Source: Archilochus colubris (taxonomy: Eukaryota; Chordata; Aves; Apodiformes; Trochilidae). Taken from it: DNA of 64,000 nt. Shown piece after piece: positions 11,829 to 24,600 of the stretch (the first letter of the stretch is position 1; every line of letters starts with the position of its first letter). The notes under the pieces were generated by a model. It was given only the letters and a program-made list of their open reading frames with translations, did no database searches and had not been told where the DNA came from. The position numbers and the translations under genes are program-made. Where the stretch lies: positions 67,365,709 to 67,429,708 of the forward strand of contig CM041084.1 in NCBI GenBank assembly GCA_023079485.1, written 5' to 3'.

Positions 11829-14800
11829 ATGTGGTCTACACAGCATCTGAGGAAGTGCTGCTTCTTGATCACCTTCTGATAGCAAGGTAAATCATCTGTG
11901 CAGCCATGAATCATTCATCGGAATGAGTCTCATGTTGCTGTTAGCCTGGGGAACATCTGGAGGAAAGCCCCATATTAAAATTACAGTTGGATAAAAAGGA
12001 CATCAGGTTAACACATAAATTCCACCGGTATTGCTGAATTCAAATCAGTAGAATTCTATCTGGTATTTAAATTGTCTTTTAATAGTATGGTTAGTAAGTC
12101 AAGCTTACAGTCAGCTGTAAAAGTATGCAAGCTTTTTGTTTGCCACCGGAGGATTTCCCAATTCTTGTTCACAATCAGTGTCAGATAAAACATCAAGAAA
12201 CCTGCCCTTGCTTTCACAATACCGTGGCCCTGTGAGCTATTCAATCCCTGCCCAATCTCACCACATAAAATGCTGTGACCTAAGCCTAACCCAAGTTACT
12301 TTTCTTTCCAAGTGAGACAAAGAGCCCACAGCTCTTCTGCTACTGTCACCCTACTCCTCACCCTGCCCACATCTTCTCCCTGTTCCCAACTTTCAAGTGA
12401 AATTCTTGGGCTTTAATGACATTAATTCCATCTCCTTCCTTGATGTGCAATGTGTGATATATGTGACTTTCTTGATATGCAATATCCTTCACTCCAAGTA
12501 GCCACTCCAAATCTGTTAAAATTATTTCGGTTTGTCTTTAAGTGTTATAAGATCATGGGAAGCTGCCTTCTTTCTTCCTCTGTGAATGTTTGGAAGAGAA
12601 TTACCAGTAAGTGAGTAAAGAATATAACAGAAAGCAGTTTTATGCCACTATATGAATCCATGGTGCACTCATAGCCTGAACAGTGAATGTAGTTTCTATC
12701 CCATCAATATTATAGCAGAAGTAGAAAAGGAGCAGAAGGTGGCAGAAAGGATGATCAAAACAGTGAAAGGTTTGGCTCACACGGAGTCTAAGGCCCTTCA
12801 GTCCAGAGAAAGCACAACCTAGGGAGATTTACCAGATAACTAAAATACCTAGAATGTAAGCAGAACAATTACTCAATTATTCATTTCTTCCTTGAAAATA
12901 AGGAAGCAAGAGGCCTCCAGTGGAAATTATAGAGCCTCAGGATTAAAAAATCACGAAGGGAAGTGTTTTTCCACGGACTGCAGTATGAAGCACTGGGACT
13001 CATTGACACAGGATGTTGTGAAGGGCAAAAGGAAAAACTGATTAAAAAGGACCAGACCAATTCATAGAAAGGTCTACTGAGCCTTGTTAAATGTCATGGT
13101 CTGGATGTAAGCCACAAATCTAAAAATCCCTCACCACCTATTGTTAGAAGGTATACCACAGGAAGAACATAGTTACCTTGTTTATTATGTTTCTCTGAAC
13201 ATCCATTACCAGCCCCTCTAATAGACAGAAAACAGTCTCATCTAGAGGGGACATCTTTGTGGTCTCTTTTTTCTCCCAGTAATACTGGAAGGTGTGATTT
13301 CCCATTTCTTTTACTGAGCCTCCCAAAGGAAGAAATCTCAGTGGGACACTTTGCACCAGACCCCTTACTCTGCATTAGCCAATGCTCTGACTCATTACAT
13401 GCCTATGATGAAGCCCAGACCATCTAAGTTTCTGTCTAAGCTTTTCCCTTGGACTGCTGCATGCCTTGCTAAGTGATTGTCCCAAAGGTTAGTATATTCT
13501 GTGCAATGCAGATTTACAAAGGAAAAATCCCACCTATGCTGTCAAAAAACCCCAGCTTTTCTTGTCATGGCTGACAGTACCCCAACTAGACAGGCATAAA
13601 ATCCAGAGATTAGGTGATACCCTAACCACAGATATTTTTTTGACTGTGGATTCACCCTCTTGTGCCTTGGTTCTCCACCTGGGTAACAATCAAGTGGAGG
13701 GGGGCGTGGGAGAGGAGGTGGTTCTCTTGCAGGGGTTTTATATGGCTAAGTATGTCAGATGTTTCAGGAAACATAAAAACACCTGAACTTACATTACCTA
13801 ACTGCAAATGGAGATGTAGTTTAGTCCACCTCTGGTATTTCCAAATCAATCATTCAGCTCTCTACAAATTGAAGCGTATAGTCTTTTTAAAAATAAAAGG
13901 GAAAACTATCATGGTTCACTAAGAGCACTTCTTTAGAAGCTAGAGGGTAGATTTGCCCCGCTTCATATCAAACCGTTCGTACCAGATGGTTGCAATGTCA
14001 GTATAAGGACGAAGCCAATGCAGATTTTAGAAAATAGCAATGTTGTGGAAAAAGTGCTCCCTCTGGTTATTTTGCAGGAGAATTAGCTGCTTACAGCAGA
14101 GGAGAAGTAGGGCAGAGGGCAGTTGGGTTTACCTGCATTGTTTTCACCATTGCAGCCGGGCACGATGGTTGTTTGTCAAACACACATTTTTTGCTTTCGC
14201 CCCCAACAAGGACACACATTCCTGACACACTGAATTAGTTTTCTGAGGAGGTGATGGCTCTTTCACAGAGGCTGTGCGTTTTCTGGGTGCAGAGCAGGGA
14301 GTGAAATTTGATTTCGTACGCAGTATGGGAGTCGTTTTTACCTTCTACGCCAGCCATGTTGTTGGGAGCAGAGACCCAAAATGACAGACGTGACTGAGGC
14401 TGCTGCTGGAGTCAGCCTCAGTCAAACCCCCCTGATCTGACACAACAACAGTGCAGCATGCTGGCAGCCCTGAAGGATTACAGCTGACTTTCTGTTAACC
14501 CTTTTGAGCTCACAGCCCACCAAAGGATGTGATGAAGAGTAACGACAGCACCCAGCACTCGGAGGCAAAGTGTCTCTCCAGACACTGTAGCTGAAATAAC
14601 CACACATTTGTAAAGTATCTGTTGCTCCTTAAGCAGTCAACTCTTACCTGCCTCAAAGCAATGACAAAAAAAAAAAGATTCTGAAAATAGCAAGGGGAAA
14701 AAAAAAAAAAAAGAGTCATGACAAGACATTGAGTAGAAATAACAGCAGTAACTTTAAGGGTTATTGCTTCAGGGGGGAGTTGATATAAATCATTTGTGCA

Positions 14801-17800
14801 TTCACACTGGGAAGCAACGGGGCCAGTTTCTGGGCAATGTCATTTAAACTGAATCAGCAGGTACAAACCATTCAAGTGCAGTGTGCTTGATTGCTGAGAA
14901 GAGATCTCTGCAAACAATTGATCGCCATGTAAAAAAAAAAAATTAAAATAAAGAAAAAGAAGTAGTACTTGAGAAACACGTTGAACCGAAAACCCCAGAG
15001 ACTTAAGCATAATCTCAAAATATATCTTTGTATTTTGTCAAGTCAGGTGGCACTTCTGCTTTGCAGGGGCCCACCAATGCTAATTTCCATCTACTTTACA
15101 TATCAACAGGAAAGAAGTTTTGCCATCTCAGCCATGCTGTCCAGGGCCATGAATACTCATCCTGGGTGTCCAAACTGTGGCAGGATTCTAAGCTGCCCTC
15201 CCAAGATAGGTGGACACTACTGGGTATGATACCTCTTACTTATCAGCAGTCATTCTCACTCTGCTCCAGAGCAAACACAGATTGTTAGTGCTACATCTAC
15301 ATTTTGCAGGGGTTACCACTCCTCCCTGTAATGATAGGTTCTTACAGTAGTGCTCCACTGACAGCCTGAGGAAGGACCAGGAAGATGGACTTTTTACCTT
15401 ACCAAACCTCGGCTGCTTTTATGTTGATAGTATAAGCTGTTTGTCTTTTAGTTCATGTTAATCACCATACCCCTTATGTCAGGTAGCCCAACAGAAGAAT
15501 TATAGACTTCTGTTACAGGCCAAACCTATAATAACCTGTAACCCATGGTTGTTTTCTGTGACAATATATAAAAGGGTTACATAAAATAAAGACAAAATGT
15601 CAAGACTATCTGACTGTGAGTGCTCAAACCAGTTTGGAATGTAGCGTTTTCTAAAACATGTACTTTAACTATTACCTTCAGAATTGCTTATTTTGCTCTT
15701 CAGCCTCTTTCATCCTCCTTCAACACCTTATCTACATATCAGCTGGTCCTTTTAAGTCTGTCATTTAACATCATACCCCTCCTTTCCCTTCTTTGAGGAG
15801 CTGCCTCCTCTTTCCTTTTCATGATGACAAGAACATAGTTCATTACCCATGATAACTTTTTTTTCCTTTCCTCTGAAACTATCCATAATGATAACATAAG
15901 TGACATTGGATAACACTGGTTGGACAATGCTACGCTAGGAATTAGTCATAGATCAGCTGACATCCAACCCTCTTTTATTCTTCTCTTCTTCTTACATTTT
16001 TCTTTGAAAAAGAAGACCTTCTCCCTAAACACCCAAATGCACTAATCCATGAAGCATTCCAACAATAAGGAAATGAATATTTAATTACTTAAATTCTACT
16101 ATGTTATTGAAAGCACAATTTCAAGCAAGTTAATTTTACATATGGTGATATTAAGGCAGACAGTTTCAGTCCCCAGGTCTCATCACAACTGCTGAAGCCA
16201 TTGATAGTTCGGGTATATGTTGCATTGTTTCAGTGCATTAAAATTCTGACAGTGTGTCTAGTTAGCATTGTTTATTACATGTGAAGACCAAAGCTCCTTC
16301 TGTCCCTCTTCATTTTAAAAAAAGGGCTATGCACTTCTTTTCTGCAAATAAAACAATACAGAGCATGCAGAGCACAGCTACCAATTCTATACTTTGTCTA
16401 GCCACAGAAATTCACTTAGAAAGCACTGTGAAGTTGTACAGAAAAAGGCACTTCTGATTATTTGGGCTGAATGATTCCTAGGGGCCAGTCGTCAAGCACA
16501 TTTTGCAAAGGCTCCTGGCTCTGACCAAGGGGGAATTCCCAAATTTATGTTACAACACAGAGAGCAGCATTGGCTTTCAATGCAAAATTAAGCAAAAGAC
16601 GTTTCCCCTCTCCCTGGACACTTACGTATGGCAGTAAGTAACTGTAGTAAACTACTCCCTCTGCATAATAGGATAAACTATTCTAAGAGCTACCTGCTCT
16701 GAAGTCACCTCAGGGAATACTCTGTATGTTAACAAGGGAAGTTCCAATTAGGAGACAGAGTCAGAGGTCTTAATCTGGAGGATTCACAAAACACGAGTGA
16801 AAAATGGCTCCTGACAGCTGACTTTGGGCACTTAAACTTATGTTAATCATGAGTTGTCCATCTATACTAAACTTCTAAGTTATGTTATTGAACAAATTTT
16901 TGCAATCAGGCCTTTAAGTCAGAAGTAGAGTTTCTGGTTTGCTTTCATGTCAAAGCTTTTGGCACTGAAGAATGGATGGGTAGCAGCACCAGCCTTCATC
17001 TCATTGTCTACCTGAGATGGCCTCTATATGAAATGAAAAAAACTTCAAGGAATGGAGAAGACACAACAAGAAATAAATATAAAACTGGAAATAAATATAA
17101 AATATGGATTCAGCAGGAAAAGTAGTAGGGTATTTTTAAAAGAACACGGTTGAAGTGGAATGAAAAATATATTACCCTGAATTTTATATCCTATAAGTAA
17201 AATAGTTCCTATGTCCATGTTTTAAATAAGCAAACTAGAATCTTTCTTGAAGCAATTACAGTATGCCTAATAAAATTGTGGCTACGGGAATATCAATTAG
17301 CTCTTTAAAAACCACATTATTACTTTATCGAGGAGATGACTTGATAACATGAAGGCAATAAAATAGATCAGCTTGTTACGCCACTTTTTTAGGGAACAAA
17401 CTATAATCAGAAGTATATGGGAAGTGAACTCCACTAAGTTCTGCAGACCTGCACTTATTCACCTTTGTTAGGATAGGATATGCCTTACTAACACCAAGAT
17501 GTCCTTATTTATGTGTCCAGTTGCCTGTTTTCTTTATACAAAGGCATGAATAAAATCATATTGTCATAGAGTACGAGCTGTAATGAGGTTGTGTTATAAT
17601 GGCTTCTTCTATAAGGGCAAAAGAAACTCTGGAAACTGTTTCTGAACAGCAGACAGGAGGTGTGGATGGCTGGCATGTGCTTGACTGCAGTTACTCTGTG
17701 GAGTAGTAAAGAAATAATAGACAACCAGTTGATCTGCTGGTGGGTTTGGATGGCAGACAACCATCTGCACTCAAAGTGGCATTACTTTATGGAAAAGAGA

Positions 17801-20800
17801 ATGTACAAATCCTCTGAAAGAGGAATACAAACAGATACAGAGGGAGAAGTAGGACAAGCTTCCCTCACTGCCACAGAAAGTATGTGTGCCTCAGTGCCTC
17901 TCACTGAGAGTGCTGCAGGAAAAGTTCCTTGCAGGTCCCCATTTACCAGGCTATTTCACTGGCAATTGTTTTGAGATATCTATATCTGTCTTTAAATCAA
18001 ATGTTTGGTGAGTATTTCTCTCAGTTCTGTTTGTAGCATCTCACCAATTTCCTTACTCCTTTCCATTTCCTCTTTTGACCGTATTTCTAAGATCATTTCC
18101 TTTCAGCATTTCTTTAGAGACAATTTCTTCAGCAGGGCCCCACAAACATCTTCTTGATGTACAAAGGTGTCATCTGTACTTACATACACGTTTGCAGGTC
18201 AAAACCCAAGCTCCAAATCACTCCAGCATTTGCTTTCAATAACTCGGTGATGTGCCACACACACAAAGTGTAACACACAGCTCCACCTGCTGCTCCAGGA
18301 ACCCACGCAGTTCCCTGAAAATACATTCAGTGAGGACACTGAATGGTCTTGGGGGCTTTTATGTAGCCTGCCAGCCAGGCAGACTTCCAGATGACCCCGT
18401 CAGCTTTACTCTCGTGCTCATTAACAGGGCTGGACACAGCATGGAACTTCAGCTACCTACCAGCAAACATCAGACTCCAAAGCTGCCCTGCCTGTGCATT
18501 GCAGATGCTCCCTTGAAGGCTTCTTGCAAATCTCCTCACTTGCAAACCTTCCATACAAAGGAAGTATCTTTTCCAAAAACACTAAAGCATGCCTTCTAAA
18601 CTGGAATATATTTTCTTGCAGCTGCTCTGTAGAACTGCAAAGGCCAGCAAAAAAAAAAAAAAAAGTGTAAAAGTCAACTTCACACTTTGGAAAACTACTT
18701 ATAAGCATTTGTGTGAAAAACCCTTGAGCGACTGATTTGGTAAAAAATTATGAAATATTGTTTTCTACCAGGTTTGTATTAACCCCCCTTTTTTCTTAAG
18801 AAAATGGAAAAAATATGGGGCGGGAGGGGGGGGGAGGAACAGAAGGCAGAACAAAGAGATGTTTCCCTCAAATGAGAACATGTCATGTATTCACAGCATA
18901 ATAACCAGGATCTAGTTCTCCAGAAGACTTGGAGAGACAGTGTCCCAGCTGCAGCACTCCTGGCTCAGCTGTCCATGGGAAAGACTGCTGAGTTCCAGGG
19001 GCTGATAAACACCATTATTATGGTTACATAAAAAAATTGGTTGATGAACTCAGCCTCTACCAAACACAATGCTTGGGTCACAGAATTGTACTTTTTCTTT
19101 TTTTTTTTTTTTTTTTGTAACAAAAGTCTCCTGTATCATCTGAAATGCAATGATGGGAGTATGGTCCCACTCTTTCAAGTTTTTTGAAAGAAATAGGCAT
19201 GCAAGCAAAAGCTAAATTGGTAATTAGCTATTAGACATACCAGAAATGTTGCAGCAGAAGCATGAATTATACTCCAAAAAAAAGTCAGCCAGAAATTTAA
19301 GTATCATTTGGTTTTGTTAAAATTAAATTCAAATGTTAAAATGCTGGTTGTTTTGTTTTTTTTTCATGCAAAAGTGTTTTTCTTTACAAGGAAGCAGATA
19401 CCTGGCAAGGCTGTGTTACAGATACACAAAGTGAAATAAAATAAAACAAAGCTAGTAGAGAGTGCAGATCTATGAGCAAGGTTTGGGTAGTTTAACTGCT
19501 CAAAGCAATATTACTGAGAAAAGTAGGTAAATGTTTTCAAGGACAAGTGGCTTTTTGCAAGACTTTTTAAGAACTTTGCTTTTAAATGATAGTAATAATA
19601 TAGACATACACCCTACCTAGGCATAAAATTGGTTTCCTACTTTAAGAAATACCCACAATATGGCTCAATGGTTTCAATATGGCTGAAACAATCTGTGGTT
19701 CCTGATTCCAGATGATGACAGAATTTCAGACAATCAGGTAAAATTCAGTTAGTTTCAGGTTTTCATTAAGACCAACATTTCTGGAAGGTTTGACCAGATA
19801 TAGAATGAATGAAACTCTGCATCTTCAGGTCAGGCATTGAAAAATGCACATTTAATCTATCTTGTTTTGCAATTAGCTCCCAAAATATCACTTCTGACAT
19901 AACAGGATCAGAAGGAAGTAAGACTGCAAAGGATCTTTTCTCTAGCACAAAATCACTATCACAACTCAGGGCTCTGAAGCATAAACTTCTGCAATACACC
20001 AAAGAGAAGACAAGAAAAAGAGGAGAAAGACCTACTAAGCTGACATGACTGGGATAAATACATAAACCAGATGCTAATTGCTAAACAAGTTTGACCAAAT
20101 CCAGGAAAGATGGAAACAATTCCACAAATGGCAGAGCTCCCAAACAGTGATGCCTTACATAAGGCTCAGGGAATGTTTCCTTTGAAGATATTAGGTACTC
20201 AAGTGAGAAATCTGTGATCAATATAGAAAGCAGAATGGAAAAGCAGATCAGACACAAACAAGAATTTCTGATGGTGTTTTAATTCCACAAGCATTAGATA
20301 GCACCCAGGGAGAAGACTAATGACTGCATCTACTTTAAATAACCTGCATGCAAAATACACAGTGTTCATCCTTGATAGTATTCATGTTTCCCTTATCAGT
20401 TAGAGGCTCCTTCATTTCCATTTTCTTTTTATTCTCTGAAGTCTTGAAAGAACGAGATTTTACACAATTAAATAAGTCTACTTGTGCTTGCTAAGGACTA
20501 CAGGCAATATTTTAGTGAACATTCAGAAGCTACATTACTGTAGCTATAAATATTTGCTCTTGAAGCATTTAGCAACTTCAGGAAGTATCAACAGCAATTA
20601 GAAGAATGCATTAAATTTTGCATTAGATGAGATAAACCCTTGCACTATTCCCACTTAAATTTCTTGGGATGAAATTTTAGCTGTATGGTTTCAAGAAGGG
20701 CTGGCTCCCACTGATGCAAATAATCCGGTTAGGGAAAGCCTAGTGGATTGTCTGAAACAGCTTCAAACTAACTTTCCCACTGCTATATCTTTCACAAATT

Positions 20801-21214
20801 AAATACTAACGTTTGGTCTATTGCTAAGGAATGAAGCCTGGCTCCAAAGATCAATTTTCTTCAAAACTTGGCAAACATTTAGATTTGGTTTTCTGATTTG
20901 TCTTCTGAGTCCTGAAAATGAGATGTAAAATTACACATTTGACTGTATCTTTAGCTAATGCCTATTTTGTTGCCAGTAAGAAACCAAAGTAGAGTGTTTC
21001 AGCACCTCAACTGAACAGAGTTAATACCCTGTCCAATCTTAAGTATGTGGACAATCTTGTTGATTTTAATAGGACTACAGTCAAAATAGTACCTCTTGTG
21101 TCTCCTAACAGAACAAAGAACAGAAGAATGGCTGAACTCCCAGGGCAAACTCAAAACATAGACAACAGCACTTTCTGATTTGTGGTAAGTCAATCAGGTA
21201 TGGCAGGAGTCTGG
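11829..21214. other. Long non-coding stretch
   Basis: About 9.4 kb with no gene I can support. Simple features: A runs at about 14668-14678, 14698-14712, 14930-14942 and 18650-18664; a G-rich tract at 18817-18835; and a T run at about 19098-19116. A TATATAAAAG box closely followed by AAAATAAAG lies at about 15566-15592 and may be a remnant of an LTR. The many 60-115-codon open frames lack family motifs or splice support. Confidence 0.45.
18817..18835 (+). other. G-run tract, possible G-quadruplex
   Basis: Four or more runs of at least three G separated by single bases (GGGG C GGG A then nine G) fit the usual G-quadruplex pattern. No promoter or gene is adjacent, so any role is unknown. Confidence 0.4.
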
Positions 21215-21610
21215 TTTGGCAAACATCTCTCCCATCTGATGAAGAAAGATCTGGGAAGTTATAGACTGGTCAGTCTTATCTCAGTCCCTGAGAACAAAAT
21301 GTGGGAAATCTTCCTGAACATCATTTCTGGACACTTGAAAGAGACGAAGCTGATTAGATGACTGGTTCAGCAAACAGAGGTATGGAAGCAGATGTCATTT
21401 ACCTTGACTTTAGTAGGGATTTTGTCACAGTCTCTCAAAGCATGTTTTCAGTCTATCTCGGAAAGTATGGCTTGAGTGGGTGGAAAATCAGCTGGACTGC
21501 CAGCCTCCAAGAGCTCAATACCCAAAAGGCAGTCAGTTACTAGCAGTGCTTCTGAATTGTTGATCTTGGAACCAGTATTGCTTAACATCTGCATTAACAA
21601 ACAGGAAACA
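21215..21610 (+). mobile_element. Old CR1-like ORF2 fragment (reverse transcriptase)
   Basis: The plus strand retains pieces of a CR1 reverse transcriptase. A segment resembling the block that leads into the first palm motif (SYRLV-like, in a frame with stops) is followed by an open piece at 21358-21543 reading GMEADVIYLDFSRDFVTVSQ, the diverged form of the conserved VYLDFSKAFDTVSH motif. No 3' tail is recognisable. It is much older than the copies at 37-43 kb. Confidence 0.6.
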
Positions 21611-24600
21611 AGGAACCACTGTCTGTTACCAACAAACTACTAGAACAGGATGTGGTCTTGGCCACAGGGACTCAAGGCTGGAGATGGACATAGTCCCAGT
21701 GTAATGCTGAGTAGTAAGAATAGAAAACATATAGAGGAATTGCATAAATAAACATAACATGCATCCAGTAAGTAAAAAAAAAATAATTTACTTGATATCA
21801 ACCTCACTTTAGTAACTGTTCATCTGCCTAGACACCTCAGACCAGGGGACCAGTCTATTTTTTCTGTTTTTTGAGAACCAGCACCATGAGTCAATTGTGA
21901 CTCAAATCTCAGGGAACTATCAGGCAGAGTACAGTAAAGTACTTATAGCCAGAAATCAGGAGTCCTTTTTTATTTCTATAAAATCACCTCCTTGGAGATA
22001 AGCTTAGATATCCTGAAAGGGATTTTTGATAGGTAATTGGACTCATCAGAATGTCTCAGACCTCTCAAATATTTAATATGCAGTTTAGATGCCTAATTTA
22101 CACTGATCACATGCACTCTTTTGACATTTCTCTGCTCCAAAAGTAATTCCTGATTAAGCTGGATGAAAATTGTAGGTTTCCCTTTGTCTTTCTTACTTGC
22201 CATACTATTCTCCACTCCAGTCTTTTGAGTAACTACAGATGTCCTGAAACTTTTCTAACTATGAGCTGGCACTGTGCTGTGCAAGCCAGGGGATCGTGGT
22301 TGGTTCCTTTAACTTCTCAGTAACTAAGCATATTTGCCTAAGAATGTATACAGCACAGACAAATATGAAGCATTTATTGCCATTTTTTTCCATTTCTTTA
22401 AACACATGAACACTTATCTGAGAGATCAAATGTTAATATAGGTGCTCTGAAGGAAATGTCTTTGAAAAACTTCTTAAAAAAAAATATATAAAATAGTTTG
22501 TCTGAAAATACTCTTATTCCCAGGGAAGTATAAAGCATTAAAAAAAACCCACAATAAACCAGCAACAACCTCAAAAGATGCTTCATGCCTCCTGCTAGTC
22601 TCTGCCATGACTGAATAGAAGGCAATTTTAGAAGAGACTGATGCATGGCAGATGGAGTTGTGCATACCTCTTGACACATACCTCTTCAGCTTCTGTCCCC
22701 CTAAGAGGCCCAGACATACAAAGGTTTGTAGTTTATTAAGTTGTGGAGCCATGTTTGACAGTGCTGGAGCAATACAAGCTTCATTTGTTCACTTTTTTTT
22801 TATGCCCCAAGCCTTAAGGAAAAACATTTTGTGCCTCAGATTAGCAACTCCTCTATGATATCTACATCTGGGAAGCCCTGAGGTGTAAGCAATTAATCCT
22901 AAAGATCTCCTTCAAGCCAAATAGAGTCATTTGCAATACCCATTACAACAAATAATTTTTATGATTTGAGGCTGATGAAAGACTACTGTGGATGAAAATT
23001 ATGGCATTCATACCCATTTTTAGGTCTTCTTGCTGACTTTGTAACTCAGGGATGAACCAATGCCCTTATTGATGAGAAAACCTTGGCTGGCTGACAAAAC
23101 ACTGCCTGACTGAAAACACCTGTTTGATGCTGGATTTTAATAGAATTAAGTTTTGTTTAACTGTAAAAGAACATTCTTCCCCATATTCCTATCTTGATTA
23201 AGATTTGAATGTATTATTCAACAAGATATTGACTCTGATAATTAGTAACTGCAAATAAAAAACTCCAACTGACCACTAACAGCAAAACCAAAGCAACAGT
23301 AACCTGCCCAGAAAAAGCAGTGATACCAATCCTGTGGTGCCCTGAGTAGCACATATCCAGTAAACTACCTATTACCAAGCTTGTGCAATGAATTTTAAGA
23401 TCTATTCAAAGGACTGTCAGAAGCAGTTATTGATACCACCAATGTCCATTGATTTCAATAAAGCTATATTCAGAACAAAATGAAGAACATCTAACCAAGT
23501 ATACATTATCTATCATCAGCTAGATAGCCATTGTCAGACTAAGAGCTGACAATGCACTTTAGTTCTAATACAAAAGTAAAAAGTGTAATTTGTTACTGTT
23601 TTGTTCTTTTGTAAGTAAAAAATACTCTTTTATAAGTAGAAATACAAACGGTCAAATAACACATATACTAAACACCACAGTTTCCATGAGTTCCCTTTAA
23701 AATGTAATCACATTTTTATCCATGCAAACAGTATCTTGTTATCAAATTTACCAATTTAAGTGGGTTTCCATCAAGAAGAACACCTAAACTTCAGGTAGAA
23801 GAGTAAGATTTTCAGTAAAACAGTGGAGTATCCAATTTGGATCCTATGTGTGTGATGTTACTGATTTATCTTTAGAAATACTCAAAGAACTGACTGAAGT
23901 CATCTTCTTATTACTGAAAATCAGGCTTTGTAAGCAGAGGTAGGACATTTCTTCCAGCCTGTGAAGTTTTTGGTCAGATCAATGTTCTCTGAAATTAGGC
24001 CAGCAGTTTATAAAACATTCGTACAATTGGCCTTTAATAACTGAAAAAGTTGATGATGATTTTGTTAAAGGCATTCACTGCCAGCTAATGGTTGGGGAGA
24101 CAAAATAACATCCACTTGAAAAAGTAATCAAGTTTACAATACTTTAAATGTATTTGAAATTGACTTAGAGAAAGGCACAAAGGCATTAACATTTTCAATA
24201 TTTTGTTTCTCACTTGCTCAAAAAGGAGGGAAGGGTGTCAATTGGTCTATGATTTCTTCACAAAACTATTCATATAAAATACAACTATTACAGCTTTCAG
24301 TAGCTGAGCTGAGTACAAGCCAATTTCTATCTAGTTTTATTTAATTAATCCTTCCAGAGTTAAGGGCAAAGAAATGAGTACGTCAAAGAACTGGGCTTTA
24401 CTTTTTCCAAAAATATCAATACTCCTGGAAAGCTAAGCAACAAAGTAATCTGATTGAAACTATAGGATCATTTATAATAAAGTCTTCTGGCTTTCAAGAT
24501 CTTGGCCTTGATTGCACTTCTACCATGTGTAATTCAGCTGAAGGCAATGCTAAATGAGTAGGTGAAACCACAATCACAGCTTTTGAGTCCAGTATCAACC

